NCBI GenBank assembly: GCA_020720525.1 | Contig: DYON01000069.1 | Location: 1-11,360 of the forward strand | Length of the DNA stretch: 11,360 nt | Direction of reading: 5' to 3' | DNA from: Acetofilamentum sp. | GTDB taxonomy: Bacteria; Bacteroidota; Bacteroidia; Bacteroidales; DTU049 | Shown here: positions 1 to 6,762 of the stretch, piece after piece | Layout of the letters: every line of letters begins with the position of its first letter | Position numbering within the stretch: position 1 is the first letter of the stretch | Translations under genes and position numbers: made by a program | Notes under the pieces: generated by a model | What the model was told of the DNA's origin: nothing | What the model saw: only the letters and a program-made list of their open reading frames with translations | Database searches by the model: none

Positions 1-1
1 C

Positions 2-1063
2 AATGAAGTATGGGTGTTCGAGATTTTTGGCGAAGGACCCGACCAAATTGGTGCAGTTTGGGCTGCACAACGCATTCCCGACGACCATGTGGGCGTGTGT
101 GCCAACATCAGCCGCATTAGCCAGATCGATTTGTCGAAACCCGACTATTTTATGGCCTCCGAAAACGTGTTCGACGTAGCCAAAAAAATGAAACTATGGG
201 ATGGCGCCGAGCCTTTCAAATTTTGGAAAGCCTACAGTGGAGCCAAGCCCTTTCAGATTCGCGAATATTTTATTCTCTCCAGCTTCGCACCATCGCTCAA
301 ACTTGATTACGAAGCCGAAGAACTTCCATTTTCGGTGAAACCCGAGAAAAAAGTCGATGTTCGATACGTGATGGCGCTGCTCCGATCCACTTTTGAAGGA
401 ACACCTTGGGATATGACCCAAAATCTGAAAATGATTGTTCAGGTAAAAAACGATAGTGGCAAAATGGTGAACGACACCGTAACCTCGCCTTATGCCAATC
501 CGTGGATGAGACGCGAAATGATGGGCATGCTAAACTACCAGAATCCCAAAGCGGTCGAATTCAAACGTACAGATGCTGTGGCCTGGTGCGCCTATAGTTT
601 TGTAGCTCAGCTGCGGAGCAATTTGCCCGATGAGTTTGGTGGTATTGCGTGGCTTTCGTTCGACAATCCGGCCGAAAGCCCACGAATTCCCATTTTTTGC
701 GGCAATTTGTCGCTGCCTGCATCTTTCAACTATTCAGGGCAATTCAATTTCAACGAACAATCGGCCCATTGGCAATACAGACAGGCCAACCGATTGGGCA
801 CTGTTCGCTGGGGCGATGGACGTAAACTCATTGAGCCAGCGCTGATGCAATACGAAGACAAAGCTTTCACCGAACTGGCTGCCGTCGAAGCTCATGCTGC
901 CGAGTTGCTTAAACAAGACAAGAAAAATGCTGCTGCAGGAAATCCAACTCAGCTCTGCCGTCAATATCTGACGCAATACACCGCCGATTTCTATCGCGCC
1001 TCGGCCATGAAATGGCTCGAACTTCGCAATCAATTTTGGAGCGATTTGAAGTTGTCGTTTTAG
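2..1063 (+). CDS. C69-family dipeptidase, C-terminal part (5' end outside window)
   Basis: The reading frame is open from the first bases (Asn-Glu-Val-Trp-Val-Phe-Glu) to the TAG at 1061-1063, giving 353 visible residues. The GTG at 14 is internal, because the family pattern already runs upstream of it. Recognised by the peptidase C69 (PepD/dipeptidase A) pattern: a Trp-x-x-Glu-x-x-Gly segment, then WAAQRIPDD at visible residues 20-28, an 'AN-x-SRI' segment, a 'PFSV-x-P-x-KKVDV' segment, 'LLRSTFEGTPWDMT', and a late 'GIAWLSFDNP' followed by 'IPIFCGN'. C69 enzymes are N-terminal-nucleophile hydrolases that cleave dipeptides, and the nucleophilic Cys sits near the N-terminus, so it and any signal peptide are not visible here. 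It is followed by about 200 bp without a gene and is probably the last gene of its unit. Family assignment is from motif memory; substrate is unknown. Confidence 0.85.
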   Translation, partial: NEVWVFEIFGEGPDQIGAVWAAQRIPDDHVGVCANISRISQIDLSKPDYFMASENVFDVAKKMKLWDGAEPFKFWKAYSGAKPFQIREYFILSSFAPSLKLDYEAEELPFSVKPEKKVDVRYVMALLRSTFEGTPWDMTQNLKMIVQVKNDSGKMVNDTVTSPYANPWMRREMMGMLNYQNPKAVEFKRTDAVAWCAYSFVAQLRSNLPDEFGGIAWLSFDNPAESPRIPIFCGNLSLPASFNYSGQFNFNEQSAHWQYRQANRLGTVRWGDGRKLIEPALMQYEDKAFTELAAVEAHAAELLKQDKKNAAAGNPTQLCRQYLTQYTADFYRASAMKWLELRNQFWSDLKLSF

Positions 1064-1111
1064 TGTTTTCTGTTTTGATTATCGTGTAAGAAAAGGGAAT
1101 TTAAATCGATT

Positions 1112-1260
1112 TTCTTTCCGTATATCCAATACACTATAACTATTTCTTTCCGTATTTTAAAGAAACATTTAGTACTTCTTTCCGTAAATTAAAGATATTT
1201 AATTGATTATTGTTTGGAATTTCAAGAAACATATTGTATCTTTGTCGGAATATTGAAGAA
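1112..1260. repeat. Five-period 32-bp tandem repeat leading into the ATPase promoter
   Basis: TTCTTTCCGTA occurs exactly at 1112-1122, 1144-1154 and 1176-1186, so the spacing is 32 bp twice. Outside this core the units still agree, with about two thirds of the 32 positions identical between neighbours. The same phase continues in degenerate form. The unit at 1208-1239 shares AAGAAACAT and a terminal 'GTA' with the unit at 1144. The partial unit at 1240-1260 shares scattered positions including 'ATT' and 'AAGA'. No unit is seen one period upstream, at 1080. The degenerate fourth and fifth units contain the promoter and the 5' leader of the ATPase gene. The repeats may be operator sites or remains of a duplicated promoter; their function is not known. 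Confidence 0.75.
1213..1244 (+). promoter_or_regulatory. Bacteroidota-type promoter of the AAA_14/DUF4143 ATPase gene
   Basis: A -33 element TTTG (1213-1216) is followed by a 20-bp spacer and a -7 element TATCTTTG (1237-1244). This matches the TTTG/TAnnTTTG form used by the primary sigma factor in Bacteroidota. Transcription would start near 1250, leaving a leader of only about 15 nt before the ATG at 1266. The leader has no Shine-Dalgarno sequence, as is usual in this phylum. Confidence 0.7.
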
Positions 1261-1265
1261 GCGCT

Positions 1266-2573
1266 ATGGTAAATCAGAAAGAAATTTTGCAAAGTCTGAT
1301 CCTTGATTTTCAGAAAAAGCTGCCCTCGAAAATCTTTGCGCGCGACGAGGAGTTGCCCATCGATTGCGAAAAGGTGATATCGGTGTGCGGTGTGCGCCGT
1401 TCGGGAAAAACATTTGTGCTATTCGACACCATCAACCGATTAATCAAAAATGGTGTGTCGAAAACGCAGATATTGTTTCTGAGTTTCGACGATGAACGCT
1501 TGCAGCTTAATCGCGATGAGCTCGACCTCATTCTCCAAGCCTACCGCGAGTTGTTTCCCAAAATCGACCTGCAGGACGTTTATCTCTTTTTCGATGAAGT
1601 ACAAATGGCCGATGGATGGGAGCAATTTGTGCGGCGCGTTTACGATGGTGTGACCAAAAAAATATACATCAGCGGATCCAATTCGAAGCTGCTGGCTACC
1701 GATATCGCCACATCGCTGCGTGGTCGTTCGCTTCAATTCGAAGTGTTTCCTATGTCCTTTTCGGAGTATTGTCGCTTTAAAAACATCGACACAAACGTCC
1801 ACGACACAGCAACAAAAGCATTGCTCAACAATGGATTCAACGAATACATGCGCTTTGGAGGACTTCCCGAGCTGGTGATGAATCAATACCGTCACTTGCC
1901 CCAAACCATACAGGAATATTACCATGTTATGCTCTACCGCGACCTTATAGAAAGGTATCAGGTGAAAAATATACCAGTATTGAAATATTTTGTTTCACGG
2001 CTGCTGTCCAATCACACCAGCCCTACATCGATTAACAAAATATACAACGAAATAAAATTGGCAGGATTAAAAACCGATAAAAACTTCTTGTACGAACTCG
2101 CTGAGCAGCTAGAAGCCATCAATTTCACACAGCGACTAGGTAAATTCGACAATTCGGTTTTAAAAACAGAATTGGCCAATGAACGGAAAATTTATTTTAT
2201 CGACAATGGCTTTCTTCAAGCCCTGAAACAAACCAGCAGCGAAGACAGCGGCAAATTGCTCGAAAACACACTATTCATCCACCATCGGCGGTCAGCACCC
2301 TTCATGCGAGGACTCTATTTTTACAAAAAAAACAAGGAGTGCGACTTTGTGGTACTCGATCGCGACAAGCCTGCTGCATTAATTCAATCGTGCTACGATT
2401 TTTCGTCGCCCGACACGCGCAAACGCGAAATAGCTGCACTGATAGAGGCTTCGGAGTATTTGAACTGCAACAACATGAAAGTGGTTACACTCGACCCGAA
2501 CGAGGAAATCAAAGTTGGTTCAAAAACCATTCAAGTGCAAAATGCCGTTGATGCTTTGCTTGGACGAAATTAA
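1266..2573 (+). CDS. AAA_14 ATPase with C-terminal DUF4143 domain
   Basis: A 435-aa cytoplasmic protein, the usual length for this family. The N-terminal AAA_14 domain has Walker A GVRRSGKT (42-49), Walker B YLFFDE (106-111), a sensor-like YISGSNSKLL (134-143), an 'RGRS' segment (152-155) and the family 'FPMSFSEY' motif just after it. The C-terminal DUF4143 region carries a PD-(D/E)XK-like outline: Glu333 in 'LLEN', then Asp360 in 'ECDFVV'. The expected Glu-x-Lys reads Gln374-x-Cys376, so the nuclease fold may be inactive. The start is supported by the promoter just upstream. Family members are common as many scattered paralogues in Bacteroidota, and their physiological role is poorly defined; no partner gene lies beside this one. 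It is convergent with the next gene. Family call is secure; biological role is not known. Confidence 0.92.
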   Translation: MVNQKEILQSLILDFQKKLPSKIFARDEELPIDCEKVISVCGVRRSGKTFVLFDTINRLIKNGVSKTQILFLSFDDERLQLNRDELDLILQAYRELFPKIDLQDVYLFFDEVQMADGWEQFVRRVYDGVTKKIYISGSNSKLLATDIATSLRGRSLQFEVFPMSFSEYCRFKNIDTNVHDTATKALLNNGFNEYMRFGGLPELVMNQYRHLPQTIQEYYHVMLYRDLIERYQVKNIPVLKYFVSRLLSNHTSPTSINKIYNEIKLAGLKTDKNFLYELAEQLEAINFTQRLGKFDNSVLKTELANERKIYFIDNGFLQALKQTSSEDSGKLLENTLFIHHRRSAPFMRGLYFYKKNKECDFVVLDRDKPAALIQSCYDFSSPDTRKREIAALIEASEYLNCNNMKVVTLDPNEEIKVGSKTIQVQNAVDALLGRN

Positions 2574-2599
2574 AAAAAAGATTTTTGACCATCGGATTA

Positions 2600-2630
2600 A
2601 CTTTTGCTAATGAAACACTTCGCAAAAAGT
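2600..2630. terminator. Weak hairpin between convergent genes
   Basis: ACTTTTGC (2600-2607) can pair with GCAAAAAGT (2622-2630), with one bulged base and a 14-nt loop. It lies in the 58-bp gap between the ATPase stop codon and the convergent secreted-protein stop codon, where a bidirectional terminator would be expected. The stem is AT-rich and lacks a clear U-tract, so the call is weak. Confidence 0.25.
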
Positions 2631-2631
2631 A

Positions 2632-5600
2632 TTAAAGAGGTTCTTTTACTATTCGAGTGGTATGTACTCCAATACTTGTAGTTGAATGAACAAAATAGAT
2701 ACCATTTTCGAGCATCGAAAGGTCGATTTGATTGCCCGATTCTAAGTTTGAAAACATCATGATTGTTTTTCCTGCAATGTCACTTATTGTTAGAGTTTCA
2801 ATAGCAAAGTTTCCACTCACAATAGTAATGTTTCCACTTGTTGGGTTTGGAAGAATACTGATATAGCTTGTTTTCAACTCCGATATTCCAACAAAAGCAT
2901 TCACGGTGACATCGAAGCTGCAAATGGAGGCGTTTCCTTCGTTGTCGGTAACGGCCCATTCGATGGTGCTTGTCCCAATGGGCAGTTGTGCGTTGGCCAG
3001 TGTTGAAGTGGAATGGAAATCGTTGGTCACCAAATCGACGCCGCAATTATCGTCCACCGAAATGGGATCGAATTCGCTCCCAGCAACGGTGTAGTACGAT
3101 TGTCCTTGTGTTAGTTCCACGTTTTGATTTCCAATGCAAGTGATTGTTGGAGCGGCATCGTCAACGACGGCAACATTGAATGTAATTTCTGAATAATTGG
3201 TGTATTCGTCGCTTACTGTAATGGTAACAATATTGGTGATTCCAGAAATGGTGTTGCCTGCCGATGGCGCTTGCGCAATGTTGAGAGTGCTGGTGCAATT
3301 GTCTGTAGCCACAATGGTTGAAGTGTAATCGGGTAGCAGCGCTTCGCAGTTGGCTTCTGCACTAATGATTTGGTCGCTGTGAGTGCTGGTGATAACTGGA
3401 CTGATGGCATCGGTTGTAAGCACAGCAGCATAGCTGGTGTCGGCTCCCAGTGGATTAGACACAATGCAGCGATACTGACAATCGTTTAGCCACAATTCTG
3501 TTGCAACGGAAAGAGTTGTTGTTTGAGACCCAAAGTACATTAAACCATCATCGACGATATTGGAAAATGAAACACCATAGTTAAAGCTGTGTTGCCACTG
3601 AATGCTGGTTGCATCGCTGGCGTTTGTTTGAAAAACAGCTGTAGAATTCGCGCATACATTTTCGTTGTCAACAGGTTCAAGTGTAATTGTTGCTGCTTGC
3701 GCGATATTGCGGAAGAAATATACTGAACCGCTGTTTGCTCCGTTGTCATCGTTCTGATATGCACCAATAATGGCATGACCGTTTTCCATGGCAATTGCAT
3801 TGCCGAAATTATCGGAGTTTATACCATCCGAAGCAGTTAGGATTGCATTTTGTGTAGCAGACACCCAGCCAGCCACTGGTTTTTGATATACGTACACTTT
3901 TCCTTTGAGGTTTGGTTGATTTGCCCCTGCCATAATTGTGGTATCCGACATGGTAATTGAAAATCCAAGATCGTCGTTCGAGGCAGCATCCGAAGCAGTT
4001 AGTTTCGCAGTTTCTGTTGCATTCACCCAGCCACTTACTGGTTTTTGGTATAGATAAATAGAACCACAGTTCGATGCTGGTAAATCGGTATACGCCGCTC
4101 CAATGGCAACAATGTCGCCATTTATAGCAATACTTGTGCTGAAGTTGTTGTTGATAGCGCCGTCCGAAGCAAGTAATTTTGCGGTTTGATTCATATTAGC
4201 CCAACCAGTAGCAGGCTCAACAAAAATGTATGCCGAGCCTTGATTGCTGAATGAAACATCGTCTCCGAATGCTCCAATTACTATAAGCGAATCTTTAATA
4301 GCTACAGAATTGCCGAAATTGTCGTATGCGGCACCATCGTTAGGAGTGAGCTTGGCGCTTTGTGTCATATTTGCCCAACCCGAAACTGGCTTTTTGAAAA
4401 TGAAAACCGAACCACTCGAAGTGCCTGTTTCACCATCTTGAGGACTAGCAACAACTACTATTTCGCCATCAATATCAACAGCAGCACTGAAAGCATCGTT
4501 AAAATTTCCTTCCGAAGACGTTAGTTTGGCGGTTTCAGTCATATCGATCCAGCCCGAAATTGGCATTTCGAAAAGATAGGCTGCTCCTGTTTTGTTGAAT
4601 ACACCATCTCCATATTTTGCACCTACCACAATCACATTGCTATCTATTGCGACTGCGCATCCGAATTCGTCTTCCTGACGACCATCCGAAGCTGTTAGTA
4701 AAGCAACTTTATCCCATGAGAATCCATTAAAATGATAAACAGAGGCACATCCAGTTTTGTTTTTGTAATGATGATTTCCAACGACCGCATAAGTGCCAGA
4801 AATATCAACATCAAATCCTAACTCATCATTCAAATTACTGATTACTGTTGTGGGAAATATCTCGATATTTTCAGTTGCATCAACCCAACCCGAAACAGGC
4901 ATTTCGTAAATATAAGCCGAACCCGCATCTGTTCCCAAACTATCGTTCATAAAAGCACCAGATATAGCAAAATTGCCCGAAATGGCAACAGATACGCCAA
5001 GTTTGTCGCTGTAGCTTACATCCGATGCATTAATTTTTGCCGTTTGGGTTGCGTCAACCCAACCTGAAATTGGCTTGGTGAAAATGAAAGAGCATCCTTG
5101 TACATCGAAATTGTTGGCTCCAACCACAATATTATTTCCTGATATTGCAACAGAATTGCCAAAATTTTGATACGATAATGCATTTGAAAGCATTAATCGA
5201 GCTGTCTGAGTTGTCGAAACCCAGCCAGATACTGGTTTTTCAAACACGTATGCCGAACCATTGTCTGTCCAAATTTGATCTGAAAGATGCGAGCCCACAA
5301 CCACCGCATCGCCCGAGATGGCAACAGAATACCCGAAATTATCAGAAGCAAGCCCGTCGTTGGGAGTAAGTTTTGCTGTTTCAGTTCCATTGACCCAGCC
5401 GGCTATGGGCTTTTCGAAAAGATAGGCCGATCCACTATTGAAACCATTGTCGTCGTCTTGATATGCACCAACAACAACGCTGTTGCCAGAAATGGAAACG
5501 CTAAATCCGAAGACGTCGTAAGCTGCTCCATCCGAAGGAAGAAGTTTGGCTGTTTCGGTTGCCGAAACCCAATTGCTGCCCGATTTTACGAAAATATAAG

Positions 5601-6138
5601 CCGAGCCGCTATTGGTGCCGTTGTCGTCGTTGTTGTGTGCTCCAGCAACCACAACATCGCCCGAAATAGAAACCGATATTCCAAGATTGTCGTCCATATC
5701 AGCATCCGATGCCGAGAGTTTTGCTGTTTCTGTCATAGAAGTCCATCCCGTAACAGGCTTTTCAAAAACATAAACCGATCCCGTGTTGGCATTTCCAACA
5801 TCGTCGAATTTGCAACCAACCACAGCTACATCGCCCGAAATAGAAACCGATGAGCCAAAGAAGTCGTAGTCTATAGCATCCGAAGCGGTTAGCTCTGCAA
5901 TATTCTGCCATATCCCGCCAATACGCTCAAAAATAAATACTTTACCTTTGTATTTATCGGCATTGGGTGCGCTCACGATTGCATAATTTCCATCAATTGC
6001 TACGCTATTACCAAAATTGTAGTTTGTGCTATTTGCATACGGAGATGGAAGCCCAATTCCCGTTTCGGTCCATCCTTGCGCATGAGCAAATGCAGATGCG
6101 AAAAGAAGGATTATCCAGATTTTTAGTTTTGTTTTCAT
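2632..6138 (-). CDS. T9SS-secreted protein: 14 FG-GAP-type propeller repeats, Ig-like, two HYR-like domains, type A sorting domain
   Basis: A 1168-aa exported protein. The ATG at 6138 is chosen because it is followed at once by a signal peptide (residues 1-20, cleavage after AHA, mature N-terminus Gln21). The frame stays open to an ATG at 6207, but that extension has no signal-peptide character and runs through hairpins. Residues about 41-810 hold 14 repeats of about 55 aa with the pattern 'FG-x-SVAISGD-x-VVVGA', 'GSAY-x-FEKP-x-SGW' and 'TETAKL-x-ASDG'. These are FG-GAP_2-like blades as in integrin-type beta-propellers. They are followed by an Ig-like domain with Cys/Trp/Cys (about 815-908), two HYR-like domains (about 910-990 and 991-1085), and a C-terminal domain (about 1090-1168) with 'ILPNPTSG' and 'LENGIYFV', typical of Por_Secre_tail/T9SS type A signals. 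Family knowledge implies export across the outer membrane and attachment at the surface or release. Ligand unknown; adhesion is only a guess. No catalytic domain is visible. Confidence 0.9.
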   Translation of the reverse strand: MKTKLKIWIILLFASAFAHAQGWTETGIGLPSPYANSTNYNFGNSVAIDGNYAIVSAPNADKYKGKVFIFERIGGIWQNIAELTASDAIDYDFFGSSVSISGDVAVVGCKFDDVGNANTGSVYVFEKPVTGWTSMTETAKLSASDADMDDNLGISVSISGDVVVAGAHNNDDNGTNSGSAYIFVKSGSNWVSATETAKLLPSDGAAYDVFGFSVSISGNSVVVGAYQDDDNGFNSGSAYLFEKPIAGWVNGTETAKLTPNDGLASDNFGYSVAISGDAVVVGSHLSDQIWTDNGSAYVFEKPVSGWVSTTQTARLMLSNALSYQNFGNSVAISGNNIVVGANNFDVQGCSFIFTKPISGWVDATQTAKINASDVSYSDKLGVSVAISGNFAISGAFMNDSLGTDAGSAYIYEMPVSGWVDATENIEIFPTTVISNLNDELGFDVDISGTYAVVGNHHYKNKTGCASVYHFNGFSWDKVALLTASDGRQEDEFGCAVAIDSNVIVVGAKYGDGVFNKTGAAYLFEMPISGWIDMTETAKLTSSEGNFNDAFSAAVDIDGEIVVVASPQDGETGTSSGSVFIFKKPVSGWANMTQSAKLTPNDGAAYDNFGNSVAIKDSLIVIGAFGDDVSFSNQGSAYIFVEPATGWANMNQTAKLLASDGAINNNFSTSIAINGDIVAIGAAYTDLPASNCGSIYLYQKPVSGWVNATETAKLTASDAASNDDLGFSITMSDTTIMAGANQPNLKGKVYVYQKPVAGWVSATQNAILTASDGINSDNFGNAIAMENGHAIIGAYQNDDNGANSGSVYFFRNIAQAATITLEPVDNENVCANSTAVFQTNASDATSIQWQHSFNYGVSFSNIVDDGLMYFGSQTTTLSVATELWLNDCQYRCIVSNPLGADTSYAAVLTTDAISPVITSTHSDQIISAEANCEALLPDYTSTIVATDNCTSTLNIAQAPSAGNTISGITNIVTITVSDEYTNYSEITFNVAVVDDAAPTITCIGNQNVELTQGQSYYTVAGSEFDPISVDDNCGVDLVTNDFHSTSTLANAQLPIGTSTIEWAVTDNEGNASICSFDVTVNAFVGISELKTSYISILPNPTSGNITIVSGNFAIETLTISDIAGKTIMMFSNLESGNQIDLSMLENGIYFVHSTTSIGVHTTRIVKEPL
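3709..6018 (-). repeat. Coding tandem repeats: 14 units of about 165 bp (propeller blades)
   Basis: Fourteen in-frame units are counted from the protein pattern. Thirteen linker sites with the plus-strand motif CATCCGAAGC or a variant lie about 165-175 bp apart (for example near 3826, 3991, 4681, 5530, 5702 and 5878). Units 1 and 8 both lack the 'KP-x-x-GW ... T-x-x-AKL' connector. Units 6 and 13 both lack the 'DDNG-x-NSG' loop. Units 7 and 8 are the most diverged. Boundaries are approximate. Confidence 0.8.
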
Positions 6139-6161
6139 TTTTGTTTTGATTTGTTGTTGCG

Positions 6162-6194
6162 AAAAAACGCCACTGGCACCAGCATACCAGCGGC
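6162..6194 (-). terminator. Rho-independent terminator-like hairpin before the secreted propeller gene
   Basis: On the minus strand GCCGCTGG (6194-6187) pairs with CCAGTGGC (6176-6169) through 8 bp including one G-T wobble, with a 10-nt loop. A G and then six T (6167-6162) follow. This is the classical GC-stem plus T-run form. It could end the lipoprotein transcript, but it lies only about 24 bp before the ATG of the next gene at 6138, which leaves no room for a separate promoter. It may therefore work as an attenuator in the leader of that gene. Confidence 0.6.
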
Positions 6195-6201
6195 ATTTAG
6201 C

Positions 6202-6231
6202 TATCACAGGATTTGTTTCAATCCTGTGATA
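6202..6231 (-). promoter_or_regulatory. Perfect 12-bp inverted repeat in the leader of the secreted propeller gene
   Basis: TATCACAGGATT (6202-6213) and AATCCTGTGATA (6220-6231) are perfect reverse complements around a 6-nt loop. On the minus strand no T-run follows, so it is not a plain terminator for the genes on that strand. On the plus strand it is followed by ACATTTTCTTCTATTTTG, but no plus-strand gene ends nearby. It could be an RNA hairpin that stabilises or regulates the mRNA, or a protein-binding palindrome. Confidence 0.55.
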
Positions 6232-6280
6232 ACATTTTCTTCTATTTTGATGCTGGTATAAAAGTTGTTTTAGTTTGTTT

Positions 6281-6682
6281 TTATTGCTTTTCGAGAGTGA
6301 AAATCTGTCCCGAATTTTGAGGCTCTAATATCAAATTCTCTCCTTCAAAATGATAGCTGAAATTGGAATTGTTTTGCATGCCTTCGAAAAGTACAGCAAA
6401 TGTGGAATCGTCGATATTCACAATTTTTCCTTTCGATTCAATGATGCCAAGTTTGGTACTTAGCTTTTCAGTTCCTTCGAATGTGTAGGTTGTTCCTATG
6501 TTCATGCTTGCAAACTCGCCAGTGGCTTTCACAATTTTCCATTTTCCATCTACTCTTTCTTTTGGAGAAGCAGTTGCTGGCTCATCGTTTTTATTGTCGT
6601 TTGCTTTTTTATCGCTTCCGCAACTTGATGACAAAATTGATATAAGAATCATAGCTGTAAAAATCAGTTTGGAGGTTTTCAT
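6281..6682 (-). CDS. Small lipocalin-like lipoprotein
   Basis: A 133-aa protein with a lipoprotein signal peptide: Met-Lys start, hydrophobic segment 6-17, and lipobox LSSSC with the lipidated Cys at 21. The residues after it (Gly-Ser-Asp-Lys-Lys) loosely resemble the Ser/Asp-type surface-export signals known in some Bacteroidota, so outer-membrane location is likely and surface exposure possible. A polar linker (about 25-40) leads to a domain starting at the Gly-Lys-Trp-Lys motif (46-49) with alternating beta strands to the end. This looks like the short lipocalin-like lipoproteins common in this phylum. No ligand can be predicted. It sits between two other exported-protein genes on the same strand, with hairpins on both sides. 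An ATG at 6682 directly precedes the signal peptide, so the start is clear. Confidence 0.75.
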   Translation of the reverse strand: MKTSKLIFTAMILISILSSSCGSDKKANDNKNDEPATASPKERVDGKWKIVKATGEFASMNIGTTYTFEGTEKLSTKLGIIESKGKIVNIDDSTFAVLFEGMQNNSNFSYHFEGENLILEPQNSGQIFTLEKQ

Positions 6683-6703
6683 TGTTTTGTTTTTGTTTAA
6701 GAA

Positions 6704-6748
6704 AAGAAGGAAGCAATTTCAATGGTATATGAATAATGCTTCCTTCTT
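6704..6748 (-). terminator. Strong hairpin with T-rich tail between the 555-aa gene and the lipoprotein gene
   Basis: AAGAAGGAAGCA (6704-6715) and TGCTTCCTTCTT (6737-6748) form a perfect 12-bp stem. The 21-nt loop can add a TTCA/TGAA inner stem. On the minus strand the second arm runs into TTTTCTT, consistent with termination of the 555-aa gene that ends at 6763. The plus-strand side is also T-rich. It lies about 21 bp before the lipoprotein ATG, so it may modulate readthrough rather than fully separate the two genes. Confidence 0.55.
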
Positions 6749-6762
6749 AATCATTGTTTGAT

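Noticed and set aside
14..1063. GTG at 14 as start of the C69 gene
   Set aside because: The family pattern continues upstream in frame to the window edge, and the N-terminal nucleophile region is absent, so the gene is truncated by the window.
1440..1925. Minus-strand open frame of 161 codons inside the ATPase gene
   Set aside because: It is antisense to the AAA_14 core with Walker A/B motifs, and its own translation shows no family features.
5287..5853. Plus-strand open frame of 188 codons antisense to the propeller gene
   Set aside because: It mirrors the repeated blades on the other strand and owes its length to their periodic composition. It has no recognisable domain, and the minus-strand frame carries clear domains.
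3709..6018. CRISPR-like or intergenic repeat array
   Set aside because: The regular repeats are in frame within one long coding sequence and encode propeller blades.
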